Shown one piece after another: positions 23,042-33,034 of a stretch of 64,000 nt of DNA. Below the pieces are notes generated by a model. The model made no database searches. It worked only from the letters and a program-made list of their open reading frames with translations, and had not been told where the DNA came from. The stretch is from Sphingomicrobium aestuariivivum. Lineage in GTDB: Bacteria > Pseudomonadota > Alphaproteobacteria > Sphingomonadales > Sphingomonadaceae. The stretch spans positions 2,118,501 to 2,182,500 of the forward strand of contig NZ_CP102629.1 in assembly GCF_024721585.1 (NCBI RefSeq), given 5' to 3'. Each line of letters starts with the position of its first letter. The first letter of the stretch is position 1. Position numbers and translations under genes: made by a program.

Positions 23042-23845
23042 ATGTCGATGCTGGATGCTGCGGTAACCAACCTCGCCATCTGCTGGTGTGTCGAGCGGAG
23101 CGATGGCGCAGGGCTCGGACTGACCGGCCATGACGCCATGCTGGTGCATGACGGACGACGCTTCGAGCCGGGCGGGGCAATCCTTCCGCACAGGGTGCGG
23201 CGATCAAATACCAAAGGGGCTGGGAGCGAAGATGTGGGCGGTGCCGTGAGCAACGCGGCCTTGTCGCGCGCCGACCTTTCGGCAGGGCGATGGGACGGCG
23301 CGTGCGTCGAACTCTTCACGCTCGACTGGGCCTCGCCTTCGGGGAAACTGACATTGGTGCAGGGCGCGATGGGGGCGGTCGAATGTGTCGGGCAAGAATT
23401 TGAAGCAAACCTCTCAACGACGTTCGCGAAACTCGAAGCGCCTGCGGGTCCACAGACCAGCCCGCTTTGTCGGGCGGCCCTGGGCGACCGAAAATGCCGT
23501 GTGAATCTTGCAGGGCGCAAGGTGGCGGCCGTTGTCGTGGATGCGCAGGATGTGGAGGTGACAGTCGACCGTGGCCAGCTGGAGGGCTTTGCATTCGGTC
23601 AGTTGCGCTGGCTTGACGGACCCAATCGCGGGCTCCGCTCGGCCATTCTCTCCGCCGCCGATGACAGGCTAGTGCTGCGAGAGCTGCCCGCGGTATCTCC
23701 GGTCGCAGGCGAGAGGGTCGAATTGGTCGAGGGTTGCGACAAGACCTTCGCGACCTGCAGTTCGCGGTTCTCGAATGCTGTGAATTTCAGGGGCGAACCG
23801 CATCTCCCCGGGGCCGACATCCTGAGCCGATATCCGGGCGCATGA
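23042..23845 (+). CDS. GTA tail hub protein gp13 (DUF2163/TIGR02218)
   Basis: A 267-residue hub protein of the DUF2163 family, located under the distal tail ring. Four Cys in the C-terminal half ('PLCRAALGDRKCRVN' and 'EGCDKTFATCSSRF') form a pattern similar to lambda-gpL-type tail proteins that bind an iron-sulfur cluster. It also has 'LDGPNRGLRSAI' and C-terminal 'NFRGEPHLPGADIL', typical of the family. It starts one base after the gp12 stop and overlaps gp14 by four bases. Confidence 0.85.
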   Translation: MSMLDAAVTNLAICWCVERSDGAGLGLTGHDAMLVHDGRRFEPGGAILPHRVRRSNTKGAGSEDVGGAVSNAALSRADLSAGRWDGACVELFTLDWASPSGKLTLVQGAMGAVECVGQEFEANLSTTFAKLEAPAGPQTSPLCRAALGDRKCRVNLAGRKVAAVVVDAQDVEVTVDRGQLEGFAFGQLRWLDGPNRGLRSAILSAADDRLVLRELPAVSPVAGERVELVEGCDKTFATCSSRFSNAVNFRGEPHLPGADILSRYPGA

Positions 23846-24246
23846 TCGATCCGGTGGCGCGGGCGCGCAGCGCGCTCGGCACGCCCTTCAAGTTGCAGGG
23901 GAGGGAGCCGGGTTCGGGGCTCGATTGTCTCGGCCTCGTCATCCACGCCTTCCGCCTGGACGGCGGCATCTTTCCGCAAGCTTATGGCTGGCGGCAGGCG
24001 GACGCCTGTGACTTTCTTGCTGCTGCGGCTCGGGACTTCTTCGTGATCGATGCGGTTTTCGCCAATTCCGGCGACGTCCTTCGTTTCAGCCAGGGGCTGC
24101 ACCGGCATCATCTTGCCATCGCCACTTGCAACGGCGTGATCCATGCGGATGCACGTCACCGCCGCGTCATCGAGCGAAATGGTGATCCGGGGCTACCGCT
24201 CGTCGCCGTCCATCGCTTCCGCCCTCCGTTCCGAAGGAGCCTTTAA
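23842..24246 (+). CDS. GTA NlpC/P60 cell-wall peptidase (gp14)
   Basis: A 134-residue NlpC/P60 cysteine peptidase (TIGR02219-like) in the tail tip, expected to cut peptidoglycan during DNA delivery. The nucleophile Cys is in 'SGLDCLGLVIHAF', the catalytic His in 'LHRHHLAIATCNGV'. The N-terminal 'ARSALGTPFKLQGR' substrate-side motif is also present. ATGA overlap with gp13; its TAA overlaps the next ATG (TAATG). Confidence 0.88.
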   Translation: MIDPVARARSALGTPFKLQGREPGSGLDCLGLVIHAFRLDGGIFPQAYGWRQADACDFLAAAARDFFVIDAVFANSGDVLRFSQGLHRHHLAIATCNGVIHADARHRRVIERNGDPGLPLVAVHRFRPPFRRSL

Positions 24247-26384
24247 TGGCAACGCTGGTTTTCAGCAGTGTAGGGCAGGCGGTCGCCGGCCCGCTAGGAA
24301 GTGCTATCGGTGCGCTGGTCGGACAACATATCGACCAGCGCCTGTTCGGCTCGGGAGCGAGCGAGGGGCCGAGACTGGGCGAACTGTCGGTGCAAGGCTC
24401 CCGTTATGGCGCCGTCGTGCCAGCCGTCTATGGCCGTATGCGGGTTGCGGGTACGATCATCTGGGCGACAGATCTTGTCGAATCCCAAGCCGTCACCGGC
24501 ACCAAGGGGCAACCCCAACGCACGATCTACAGCTATTCTGCCAATTTCGCGGTAGCGCTGTCGTCGCGGCCCGGTGGGCGGGTCGGTCGTATCTGGGCCG
24601 ATGGCAATCTCCTGCGTGGGGCCGACGGCCATTTGAAGGTTCCGGGCGAATTGCGCGTCCACGCAGCAGGGGAGTCGCAGGAGGTCGATCCGCTACTCGG
24701 TGCGCTCGAAACAGCCGTGCCAGCCTATCGGGACCTGATGATCGCCGTCTTCGAAGGCCTCGAGCTCGCCGATTTCGGAAACCGGATCCCGATGCTCACG
24801 TTCGAAATTGTCGCGGACGAGGCGCTCGATGCTGGCAAGGTCCTCGACGAAGCCAGCAACGGTTTGATCGCTGTACCGGATGTCTTGCCGATCGACGGAT
24901 ATGCGGTGCACGGTCAAAGTCTTGGAACAGCGCTCGCGCCACTGATCGAGCTTGCCGCGCTCGATCTTGTCGATGCCGGAAGTCGGCTCGAGACGGGTGA
25001 AGGCGTGCCGCGCATGCTGGATTTCGGTGATCTGGCATCCGGTAATGGAAAGCCTGGAGAGCTGCCCACGGACACGCTTTCCTCGGCGACGGACCTCCCG
25101 TTGGTCCTGCATCTCGATCACTTTGACCCCGACAGGGATTATCAGGTGTCGCGCAGCCAGGCGCGTGCGGGAAGCGGGGGGCGAGCGCTGAAGCTGGCGA
25201 TGCCGGTTACATTGAGTGCCCTGCGGGCGCGCCTCCTTGCGGAAGACGTCCTATTGCGAACGTGGCGGGAGCGACGTTCCTTGCGGGTCGATCTGCCGAT
25301 GCGTTACCTCGACCTGCAACCGGGAGACCTGATCGGACTCCCCGATCAAGACGGATATTGGCGGGTCGTCGATGTCGTTCTCGAGCGGCTCGTGGTGCGT
25401 GTCAGCGCGGTTGCGCATGTAGGGAAGGCCAAGGCCATCGAGCTACCAACCGACGGTGGACGGCACTTGCCTTCACGGGATTTGACCGCAGCGCCCACTG
25501 AGGCTGTGCTGGTCGAATTGCCGGACCTCGAGGGCGATGCACGGACGGCTGTCGTCGTGGCGACCGCGAATAGCAGCAGCGGCTGGCGTGCGGTGCCGCT
25601 CGAGGTGGCTGTGGGGTCCGGCGACTTGGTGATCTCAAGCGCGGCACGGGAAGGCGTGATCGGTCAGGTCAGCAACGTCATTGGCGCTGCACCCCGGGAT
25701 CTCGTGGACATGGTCAATGTGATCGAGGTCGACCTCGTCGATGCCGATCACGACCTCCTTTCGATCACGCGTGACCGTATGTTGCAGGGTGGAAACCTTG
25801 CGATGGTCGGGGACGAGGTCATCCAGTTCGAGCGGGTCGAGGCGATCGCGCCGGGGCGTATACGCCTGAGTTCATTGCTACGCGGGCGCTTTGCCAGCGA
25901 CGATGCGATCGATGGCCATCAGGCTGGCGAAGCTTTCGTGCTGCTGGATCGCGAAAGGCTGGCGCGCATCGACCTCGTCCCGGAGCAGCAGGGGACGCTT
26001 GTTTCGGTACGGCCTGCGGGGCTTGCCGATGAAGACGCGGCAGAAGTCTCGATCGGCTTTGCAGCGCGCGCCGCTCGACCCCCGTCGCCGACGCACCTGA
26101 CGGGGCAGCGGGTCGGCGGCGGGCTCGAACTGAACTGGGTTCGCCGGAGCCGTCGCGGCTACGCTTGGCTCGATCATGTCGATGTCCCGCTCGGCGAAAC
26201 CGCGGAGCGTTATCACATCGAGCTTTCTGGCACTGCTGGCGCCGTGACGCTGACCTCAGACCGGAGCGACATCAGTGTCGCCTCCGAGGCGCTGGCACCA
26301 CTCGGCACGGGCCAAATCACGGTCGCATGCAGGATGCTGGGCGACACGGGCATGTCCACCGCCACCACGATAACCATCGATTGA
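24246..26384 (+). CDS. GTA baseplate/host-specificity protein gp15, short form
   Basis: A 712-residue protein. The N-terminus 'ATLVFSSVGQAVAGPLGSAI' followed by 'VQGSRYGAVVPAVYGRMRVAG' and the Phage-tail_3-like central region match GTA gp15. The RcGTA homologue is about 1300 residues and carries an internal GTA TIM barrel; that domain is not seen here, while a TIM-barrel-like region occurs in gp12. The C-terminal part is beta-rich, probably receptor-binding. Confidence 0.82.
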   Translation: MATLVFSSVGQAVAGPLGSAIGALVGQHIDQRLFGSGASEGPRLGELSVQGSRYGAVVPAVYGRMRVAGTIIWATDLVESQAVTGTKGQPQRTIYSYSANFAVALSSRPGGRVGRIWADGNLLRGADGHLKVPGELRVHAAGESQEVDPLLGALETAVPAYRDLMIAVFEGLELADFGNRIPMLTFEIVADEALDAGKVLDEASNGLIAVPDVLPIDGYAVHGQSLGTALAPLIELAALDLVDAGSRLETGEGVPRMLDFGDLASGNGKPGELPTDTLSSATDLPLVLHLDHFDPDRDYQVSRSQARAGSGGRALKLAMPVTLSALRARLLAEDVLLRTWRERRSLRVDLPMRYLDLQPGDLIGLPDQDGYWRVVDVVLERLVVRVSAVAHVGKAKAIELPTDGGRHLPSRDLTAAPTEAVLVELPDLEGDARTAVVVATANSSSGWRAVPLEVAVGSGDLVISSAAREGVIGQVSNVIGAAPRDLVDMVNVIEVDLVDADHDLLSITRDRMLQGGNLAMVGDEVIQFERVEAIAPGRIRLSSLLRGRFASDDAIDGHQAGEAFVLLDRERLARIDLVPEQQGTLVSVRPAGLADEDAAEVSIGFAARAARPPSPTHLTGQRVGGGLELNWVRRSRRGYAWLDHVDVPLGETAERYHIELSGTAGAVTLTSDRSDISVASEALAPLGTGQITVACRMLGDTGMSTATTITID

Positions 26385-26395
26385 GGATCGCAACC

Positions 26396-26860
26396 ATGAC
26401 CCAAACCGACCGTCTCGAACTCCCGACGCTTTCGACCGGGCAAGCCCAGAAGGAAATCACGCATAACGAGGCGCTGGTGCTGCTGGACATGCTGGTGCAG
26501 CCGGTGGTCGAGGGCGCGCCGTTGGAATCGCCGCCGGCTGCGGCCCAGGCGGGGGAATGCTACCTTGTCGCGGAAGCCCCCTCGGGTGAATTTGACGGGC
26601 AGGACGGCGCGATGGCCATCCTCACGGGAAGCGGCTGGCGCTTTGTGGCGGCCCGCGAAGGTTTTCGCTGCCTGCGACGCGATGGCGTGGGCGCTTTCGA
26701 ATATCGCAGCGGTCAGTGGGTCGAGACCGGCGGTAGCTTGGCGTCGCCGGCGGCTGCGATCGAGGCGCCGGCTGGAGGTTCGGTCGTCGATGTGGAAGCG
26801 CGGTTCGCGATCGACGCCATTCTGTCCGTCCTGCGCGAACACAAGGTTATTGAAGAATGA
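26396..26860 (+). CDS. DUF2793 protein at the end of the GTA cluster
   Basis: A 154-residue protein. The N-terminal 90 residues match DUF2793: 'RLELPTLSTGQAQKEITHN', 'ALVLLDMLVQPVV' and 'AGECYLVAEAPSGEF'. This domain is often attached to GTA or phage tail fibre proteins. The C-terminus is a short helical region ('DVEARFAIDAILSVLREHK') likely to trimerise. Probably a minor tail fibre. An overlapping 37-aa ORF follows (ATGA). Confidence 0.8.
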   Translation: MTQTDRLELPTLSTGQAQKEITHNEALVLLDMLVQPVVEGAPLESPPAAAQAGECYLVAEAPSGEFDGQDGAMAILTGSGWRFVAAREGFRCLRRDGVGAFEYRSGQWVETGGSLASPAAAIEAPAGGSVVDVEARFAIDAILSVLREHKVIEE

Positions 26861-26970
26861 ATAATTCCTCTCGATCTATCAGTGACTTGATCGTGGCAAG
26901 GGGCGCGGGTGGTGCAGAATCGCAACAGTATGCCAAACGCTCGCTTGCACTCCCCTCGGTGGAGACCTAA
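26857..26970 (+). CDS. Small ORF (37 aa) coupled to the DUF2793 gene
   Basis: The ATG at 26857 overlaps the DUF2793 stop codon (ATGA), as in most GTA gene junctions, and opens a 37-residue frame ('MNNSSRSISDLIVARG' to 'SLALPSVET') ending in TAA at 26970. It is polar, without transmembrane or known motifs. The overlap favours translation, but base usage is less GC-rich than its neighbours and no family is recognised. The 50 bases to the next gene hold only its ribosome site and possible promoter. Confidence 0.35.
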   Translation: MNNSSRSISDLIVARGAGGAESQQYAKRSLALPSVET

Positions 26971-27020
26971 AGTTCAGGGAGCGTTTTACCAAAAAATGCA
27001 TATCTGAAAGGGGACTTCAT

Positions 27021-27872
27021 ATGCGGAAGCTAGCCATTTCGATGGTTCTCGCTTCTTCGATGCTGGCAACGCCTGCGCTTGCGCGCGACAAGGCGTGGTA
27101 CGTCGGTATCGAAGGCGGGGTGATGAAGGTCGAAGACACCATGATCGACCTTGGCATCACCGATACGGATGCCGGCGCCACGCTCTTCATCGATAACGGT
27201 GTCGAGAACGACTACGGCACCGGTTTTGATGTCGATTTCGTTGCCGGCTATGATTTTGGTGCGATCCGTACCGAGGTCGAACTCGGCTACAAGTCGGCGG
27301 ACGTCGATTCGACCACGATCGTCGATCTTGGCGCCGAATTCGCCGAACCCGGCGACATGTCGGTCTACTCGGCGATGGCGAACCTGCTGTTCGACTTCGG
27401 CGGTGAAGACGGCATCGGTGGTTACCTCGGTGGTGGTGTTGGCTTTGCCAGCGTCCAGCACGAGCTCGACCTTCCCGGCGTTACCAACTTCAGCGAAACC
27501 GACGGCACCTGGGCCTGGCAGGCTCTCGGTGGCGTTTACGTGCCGCTGAGCCGCACCATCGATCTCGGCGTGAAGTATCGCTACTTCAACACCGGCGAAT
27601 TCGATTATGCGCCTGCCGTGCTGGCACCGTTTGCGGACGCGTCGCTGAGCGATGCTGAGCTTGAAAGCCACAGCCTCCTCGCGAGCCTGATCTTCAACTT
27701 CGCACCGCCGCCTCCCCCGCCGCCGCCCCCGCCGCCCCCGCCGCCGCCCCCGCCGCCGCCTCCGGCGACGGTGACGTGCCCGGACGGGACGGTGATCCTG
27801 GCGACGGAAGAGTGCCCGCCGCCGCCGCCGCCGCCGCCGCCCCCGCCGCCGCCGGAACCCGAGCGCGGCTAA
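27021..27872 (+). CDS. OmpA-type outer-membrane beta-barrel with polyproline C-terminus
   Basis: A 283-residue outer-membrane protein. Signal peptide about 1-21 ('LASSMLATPALA'), then an eight-strand OmpA-like barrel with alternating strands ('FDVDFVAGYDF', 'IRTEVELGYK', 'YLGGGVGFASVQ', 'DLGVKYRYF') ending with Phe in 'ASLIFNFA'. It is followed by 20 consecutive prolines, a Cys-loop 'CPDGTVILATEEC', 13 more prolines and the end 'EPERG'. Full-length sphingomonad OmpA proteins often continue into a peptidoglycan-binding domain; here that domain is a separate gene downstream. AAAGGGGA precedes the ATG, and a strong terminator follows. Confidence 0.85.
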   Translation: MRKLAISMVLASSMLATPALARDKAWYVGIEGGVMKVEDTMIDLGITDTDAGATLFIDNGVENDYGTGFDVDFVAGYDFGAIRTEVELGYKSADVDSTTIVDLGAEFAEPGDMSVYSAMANLLFDFGGEDGIGGYLGGGVGFASVQHELDLPGVTNFSETDGTWAWQALGGVYVPLSRTIDLGVKYRYFNTGEFDYAPAVLAPFADASLSDAELESHSLLASLIFNFAPPPPPPPPPPPPPPPPPPPPATVTCPDGTVILATEECPPPPPPPPPPPPPEPERG

Positions 27873-27901
27873 GGCCCGGGAGGCTTCGGCCAACCACAAA
27901 G

Positions 27902-27934
27902 AAGGGAGTCTGCGAACAGCGGGCTCCCTTTTTT
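27902..27934 (+). terminator. Intrinsic terminator after the OMP gene
   Basis: AAGGGAGTC (27902-27910) pairs with GGCTCCCTT (27922-27930), 9 bp with one T-G pair, running into TTTTTT. A classic rho-independent terminator. Confidence 0.88.
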
Positions 27935-27994
27935 GCGTTGCACGACACCCCGATCCCTCCCTAGGCTGAGGGCGCAAGGGCAGAGGAGTGGTGG

Positions 27995-28462
27995 ATGATC
28001 GGGTTGCTAATGTTTGGTGGGCTGTTGGTCTTTCAGGATGGCTCTGCAGGTGAGCCCACGCGCTGCGCCGACGACCGTATCGTCGCGAGCCCTGCCATTT
28101 GCGAGAACGAGGCGTCGCCCGGCCCCTATATGGTCTTCTTCCGCTGGGGCGGGAGCGTCATCGACCGTGATGGCGCCGACATCCTCGACAAGGTTGTCGA
28201 ATCCGCCAGCGGTTCAGGCGCAACGTACCGCCTTGAAATTACCGGCTTTAGTGACCGGTCGGGGCCGGCAGCCGTAAATCGTCGCATTTCGCGAAGCCGT
28301 GCCGCCCTTGTCCGCGATGAACTGGTGAAGCGTGGCATCGGGCGCGACCGCGTGATCCTCGCCGAACCCGCTGGCGAGACCGACCTGCTGGTGCCGACCG
28401 CCGACGGCGTGCGCGAAGCACAGAACCGGCGTGTCGAAATCCATTTCCACCGGATCGACTGA
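27995..28462 (+). CDS. Stand-alone OmpA C-terminal (peptidoglycan-binding) domain protein
   Basis: A 155-residue protein with GAGGAG six bases before the ATG. The N-terminal hydrophobic stretch ('GLLMFGGLLVF') may be a short signal or anchor. A Cys pair in 'RCADDRIVASPAIC' mirrors the Cys-loop of the preceding OMP. Residues ~45-155 form an OmpA/Pal domain: 'YMVFFRWGGSVIDRDGADI', 'EITGFSDRSG' and 'NRRISRSRAALVRDEL', ending 'QNRRVEIHF'. The Asp and Arg expected to bind diaminopimelate are present. Probably tethers the envelope to peptidoglycan, possibly as partner of the barrel protein. Confidence 0.78.
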   Translation: MIGLLMFGGLLVFQDGSAGEPTRCADDRIVASPAICENEASPGPYMVFFRWGGSVIDRDGADILDKVVESASGSGATYRLEITGFSDRSGPAAVNRRISRSRAALVRDELVKRGIGRDRVILAEPAGETDLLVPTADGVREAQNRRVEIHFHRID

Positions 28463-28500
28463 CAAGCTGCCTCGTTCTCGATGGCGAAAGGGGATTTGTG

Positions 28501-29070
28501 ATGATGCGGACGATGTCGCTGTTGGGCTGCTGCCTGCTTGCCGGTTGTGGAGGGGAGACGGAACAAGCAACTCCGGCCGTCGGGGGCAGCAGTGCAGGCG
28601 TCGTCTATCCAGCACCGCAAAGTGCGGACCTACGTTCAGCGTCGGGAGACAGTGTCGGCACTGTCAGCATGAGCGAGGATGCCAATGGCATCACCGTGAC
28701 GGTGGAGGTAGACGGGCTCGCCGCCGGAAGTCACGCGGTCCATCTCCATGAAACCGGCGTCTGCGAGGGACCCGATTTCAAAAGTGCCGGCGGTCACTGG
28801 AACCCGACTGGAGCTCAGCACGGACGCGACAACCCCATGGGCTCGCATCTTGGAGACCTCGCCAATATGGAGATCAGCGAGGAGCGCCAGGGACGCAGTA
28901 TCTATCTCGTTCGCGAGGCCTCGCTCCGCGCGGGCCAGCGCAGCATCGCCGACGCCGACGGGACGGCGCTCGTCATTCACGAGGGTGCCGATGATTATCG
29001 AAGCGATCCTGCCGGTGATGCAGGGGCGCGTGTAGCTTGCGCGACGCTCAGCGGCCCCGCGGAAGGCTGA
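28501..29070 (+). CDS. sodC: Cu/Zn superoxide dismutase, lipoprotein
   Basis: A 189-residue SodC. The lipoprotein signal has lipobox 'LAGC' (about C17). Metal ligands are seen in 'AVHLHETGVC' (two Cu His), 'GGHWNPTGAQHG' (His bridging and zinc), 'GSHLGDL' (zinc His/Asp region) and 'ALVIHEGADDY' (last Cu His). Converts periplasmic superoxide to peroxide and oxygen. AAAGGGG lies ahead of the tandem ATGs. It converges on uvrA with a 29-base gap. Confidence 0.9.
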   Translation: MMRTMSLLGCCLLAGCGGETEQATPAVGGSSAGVVYPAPQSADLRSASGDSVGTVSMSEDANGITVTVEVDGLAAGSHAVHLHETGVCEGPDFKSAGGHWNPTGAQHGRDNPMGSHLGDLANMEISEERQGRSIYLVREASLRAGQRSIADADGTALVIHEGADDYRSDPAGDAGARVACATLSGPAEG

Positions 29071-29099
29071 GGGAAACGTAGCGGGACGCCAGCGGACCG

Positions 29100-32036
<2,937 letters not shown>

Positions 32037-32041
32037 TGGAT

Positions 32042-32056
32042 ATTCTCGTTTTGTTC
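32042..32056 (-). promoter_or_regulatory. LexA (SOS) box-like site upstream of uvrA
   Basis: On the minus strand the site reads GAAC-AAAACGA-GAAT, one base from the alphaproteobacterial LexA box GAAC-N7-GAAC (GTTC-N7-GTTC on the other strand). uvrA is a standard LexA target in this class. It is very near the start codon, so the promoter would be just upstream. Confidence 0.55.
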
Positions 32057-32171
32057 TTTCGCATCTGCTAGCCTATCAAGGCTAACGGGCCAAGCCCCGA
32101 TGTGGGTTCCGGGTGACGAGATGCAAGCAAGGGCTTTCGGGCAGGTCGCCTGCTTGGCATAGGGGAAGGCG

Positions 32172-32948
32172 ATGCGTCGCGAAACCTTCTCGATGCCGCC
32201 AAGATGGCGTGACCTGCTGGTTGTCGGCGGGCTGTTCGGCCTCGGTTATTGCGTCGTCTTCCAGATCACCGGAGCATCCTCCGGGTGGCGTTTCCCTGCC
32301 GATGTTTTTGCGAATATCCTGCCGCTCCTGCTTGTCGGGGCCGCGACCATGCATTTCTGGGCCGGGCGGGGGCGCTCGCTGCGCGGCCTAAAGCGCATCG
32401 GCGCCCATATCGTCGGCGCAATCCTGTTCACCTTCTTCTGGTTCTGGTTGCTGATGATCGCGCTGGGCATCGTGGCGGGCGGGGACTTGCTCCTTTTTTC
32501 GGTTGAGCCCTTCCTCGGCCCTGCAGCGACCTGGCAGCTCTACCAAGGCCTGCTTGCCTATGCGGTCTTCTCCTTGCTGGGGGAGCGGCAACCGGTGCCG
32601 CAGGCAGCGCTCGAAACTCACGACCCGCCGGCCGCCCCGTTCATCAAGGATGAGGACGGCATCCGTCCGCTCGACCTCGATCGCGTTGTGAGCCTGCAGG
32701 GGGCAGGTGATTATGTCGAGGCGAGGACGCTGTCGGGCAGTCACCTCATCCGCACGACCCTCGGCGCGCTCGAGAGCCAGCTCGGGCCGCGGTTCCTGCG
32801 CATCCATCGCTCGACGCTGGTTGCCATCGACAAGGTCGAGCAAATCGAACCCGCAGGCGGCGGCAAGTTCAGCCTGCGCATGCGCGACGGCTCCGTCCTG
32901 ACCGCGAGCCGGAGCGGCGCCAAGGCTATCCGCGAGCGCCTTCTCTGA
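32172..32948 (+). CDS. Membrane-anchored LytTR-family transcriptional regulator
   Basis: A 258-residue protein. The N-terminal half has about four transmembrane helices ('LLVVGGLFGLGYCVVF', 'FANILPLLLVGAATMHF', 'GAILFTFFWFWLLMIALGIV', 'QGLLAYAVFSLLG'); the C-terminal ~100 residues are a LytTR DNA-binding domain ('PLDLDRVVSLQGAGDYVEA', 'FLRIHRSTLVAIDKVE', 'GSVLTASRSGAKAI'). Such one-component membrane regulators sense envelope or membrane signals and act directly on DNA. Target genes are unknown. Divergent from uvrA. Confidence 0.82.
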   Translation: MRRETFSMPPRWRDLLVVGGLFGLGYCVVFQITGASSGWRFPADVFANILPLLLVGAATMHFWAGRGRSLRGLKRIGAHIVGAILFTFFWFWLLMIALGIVAGGDLLLFSVEPFLGPAATWQLYQGLLAYAVFSLLGERQPVPQAALETHDPPAAPFIKDEDGIRPLDLDRVVSLQGAGDYVEARTLSGSHLIRTTLGALESQLGPRFLRIHRSTLVAIDKVEQIEPAGGGKFSLRMRDGSVLTASRSGAKAIRERLL

Positions 32949-33034
32949 CGGCGACCCGTGTCGGTTGGGCGATGGCGCCTGTCGATTGGCCGCAACTTTC
33001 GTGGTTGCCGGGGAGAACTCCTTAGCCTTTGTGC

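Larger units (their letters stand above)
10743..26860 (+). mobile_element. Gene transfer agent (RcGTA-like) structural cluster
   Basis: Head and tail genes stand in the order of the Rhodobacter capsulatus GTA: g2 terminase, g3 portal, g3.5 DUF6127, g4 protease, g5 capsid, g6, g7, g8, g9, g10, g10.1, g11, g12, g13, g14, g15, then DUF2793. All are on one strand with stop-start overlaps. No integrase, excisionase, replication, repressor, holin or endolysin gene is present, which distinguishes it from an intact prophage. RcGTA-type particles package random host DNA of a few kb. Insertions relative to the RcGTA order are the spike module at 15106-17834 and a 68-aa ORF at 18690. Production and function of particles are inferred. 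Confidence 0.85.

Noticed and set aside
27709-27855. Triplet repeats as a CRISPR or satellite array
   Set aside because: They are CCG/CCC proline codons inside the OMP gene, without spacers.
27030-27977. Long minus-strand frame through the polyproline region
   Set aside because: It is the antisense of GC-rich CCG triplets and encodes an Arg/Gly-rich low-complexity product; the plus-strand OMP is clearly real.
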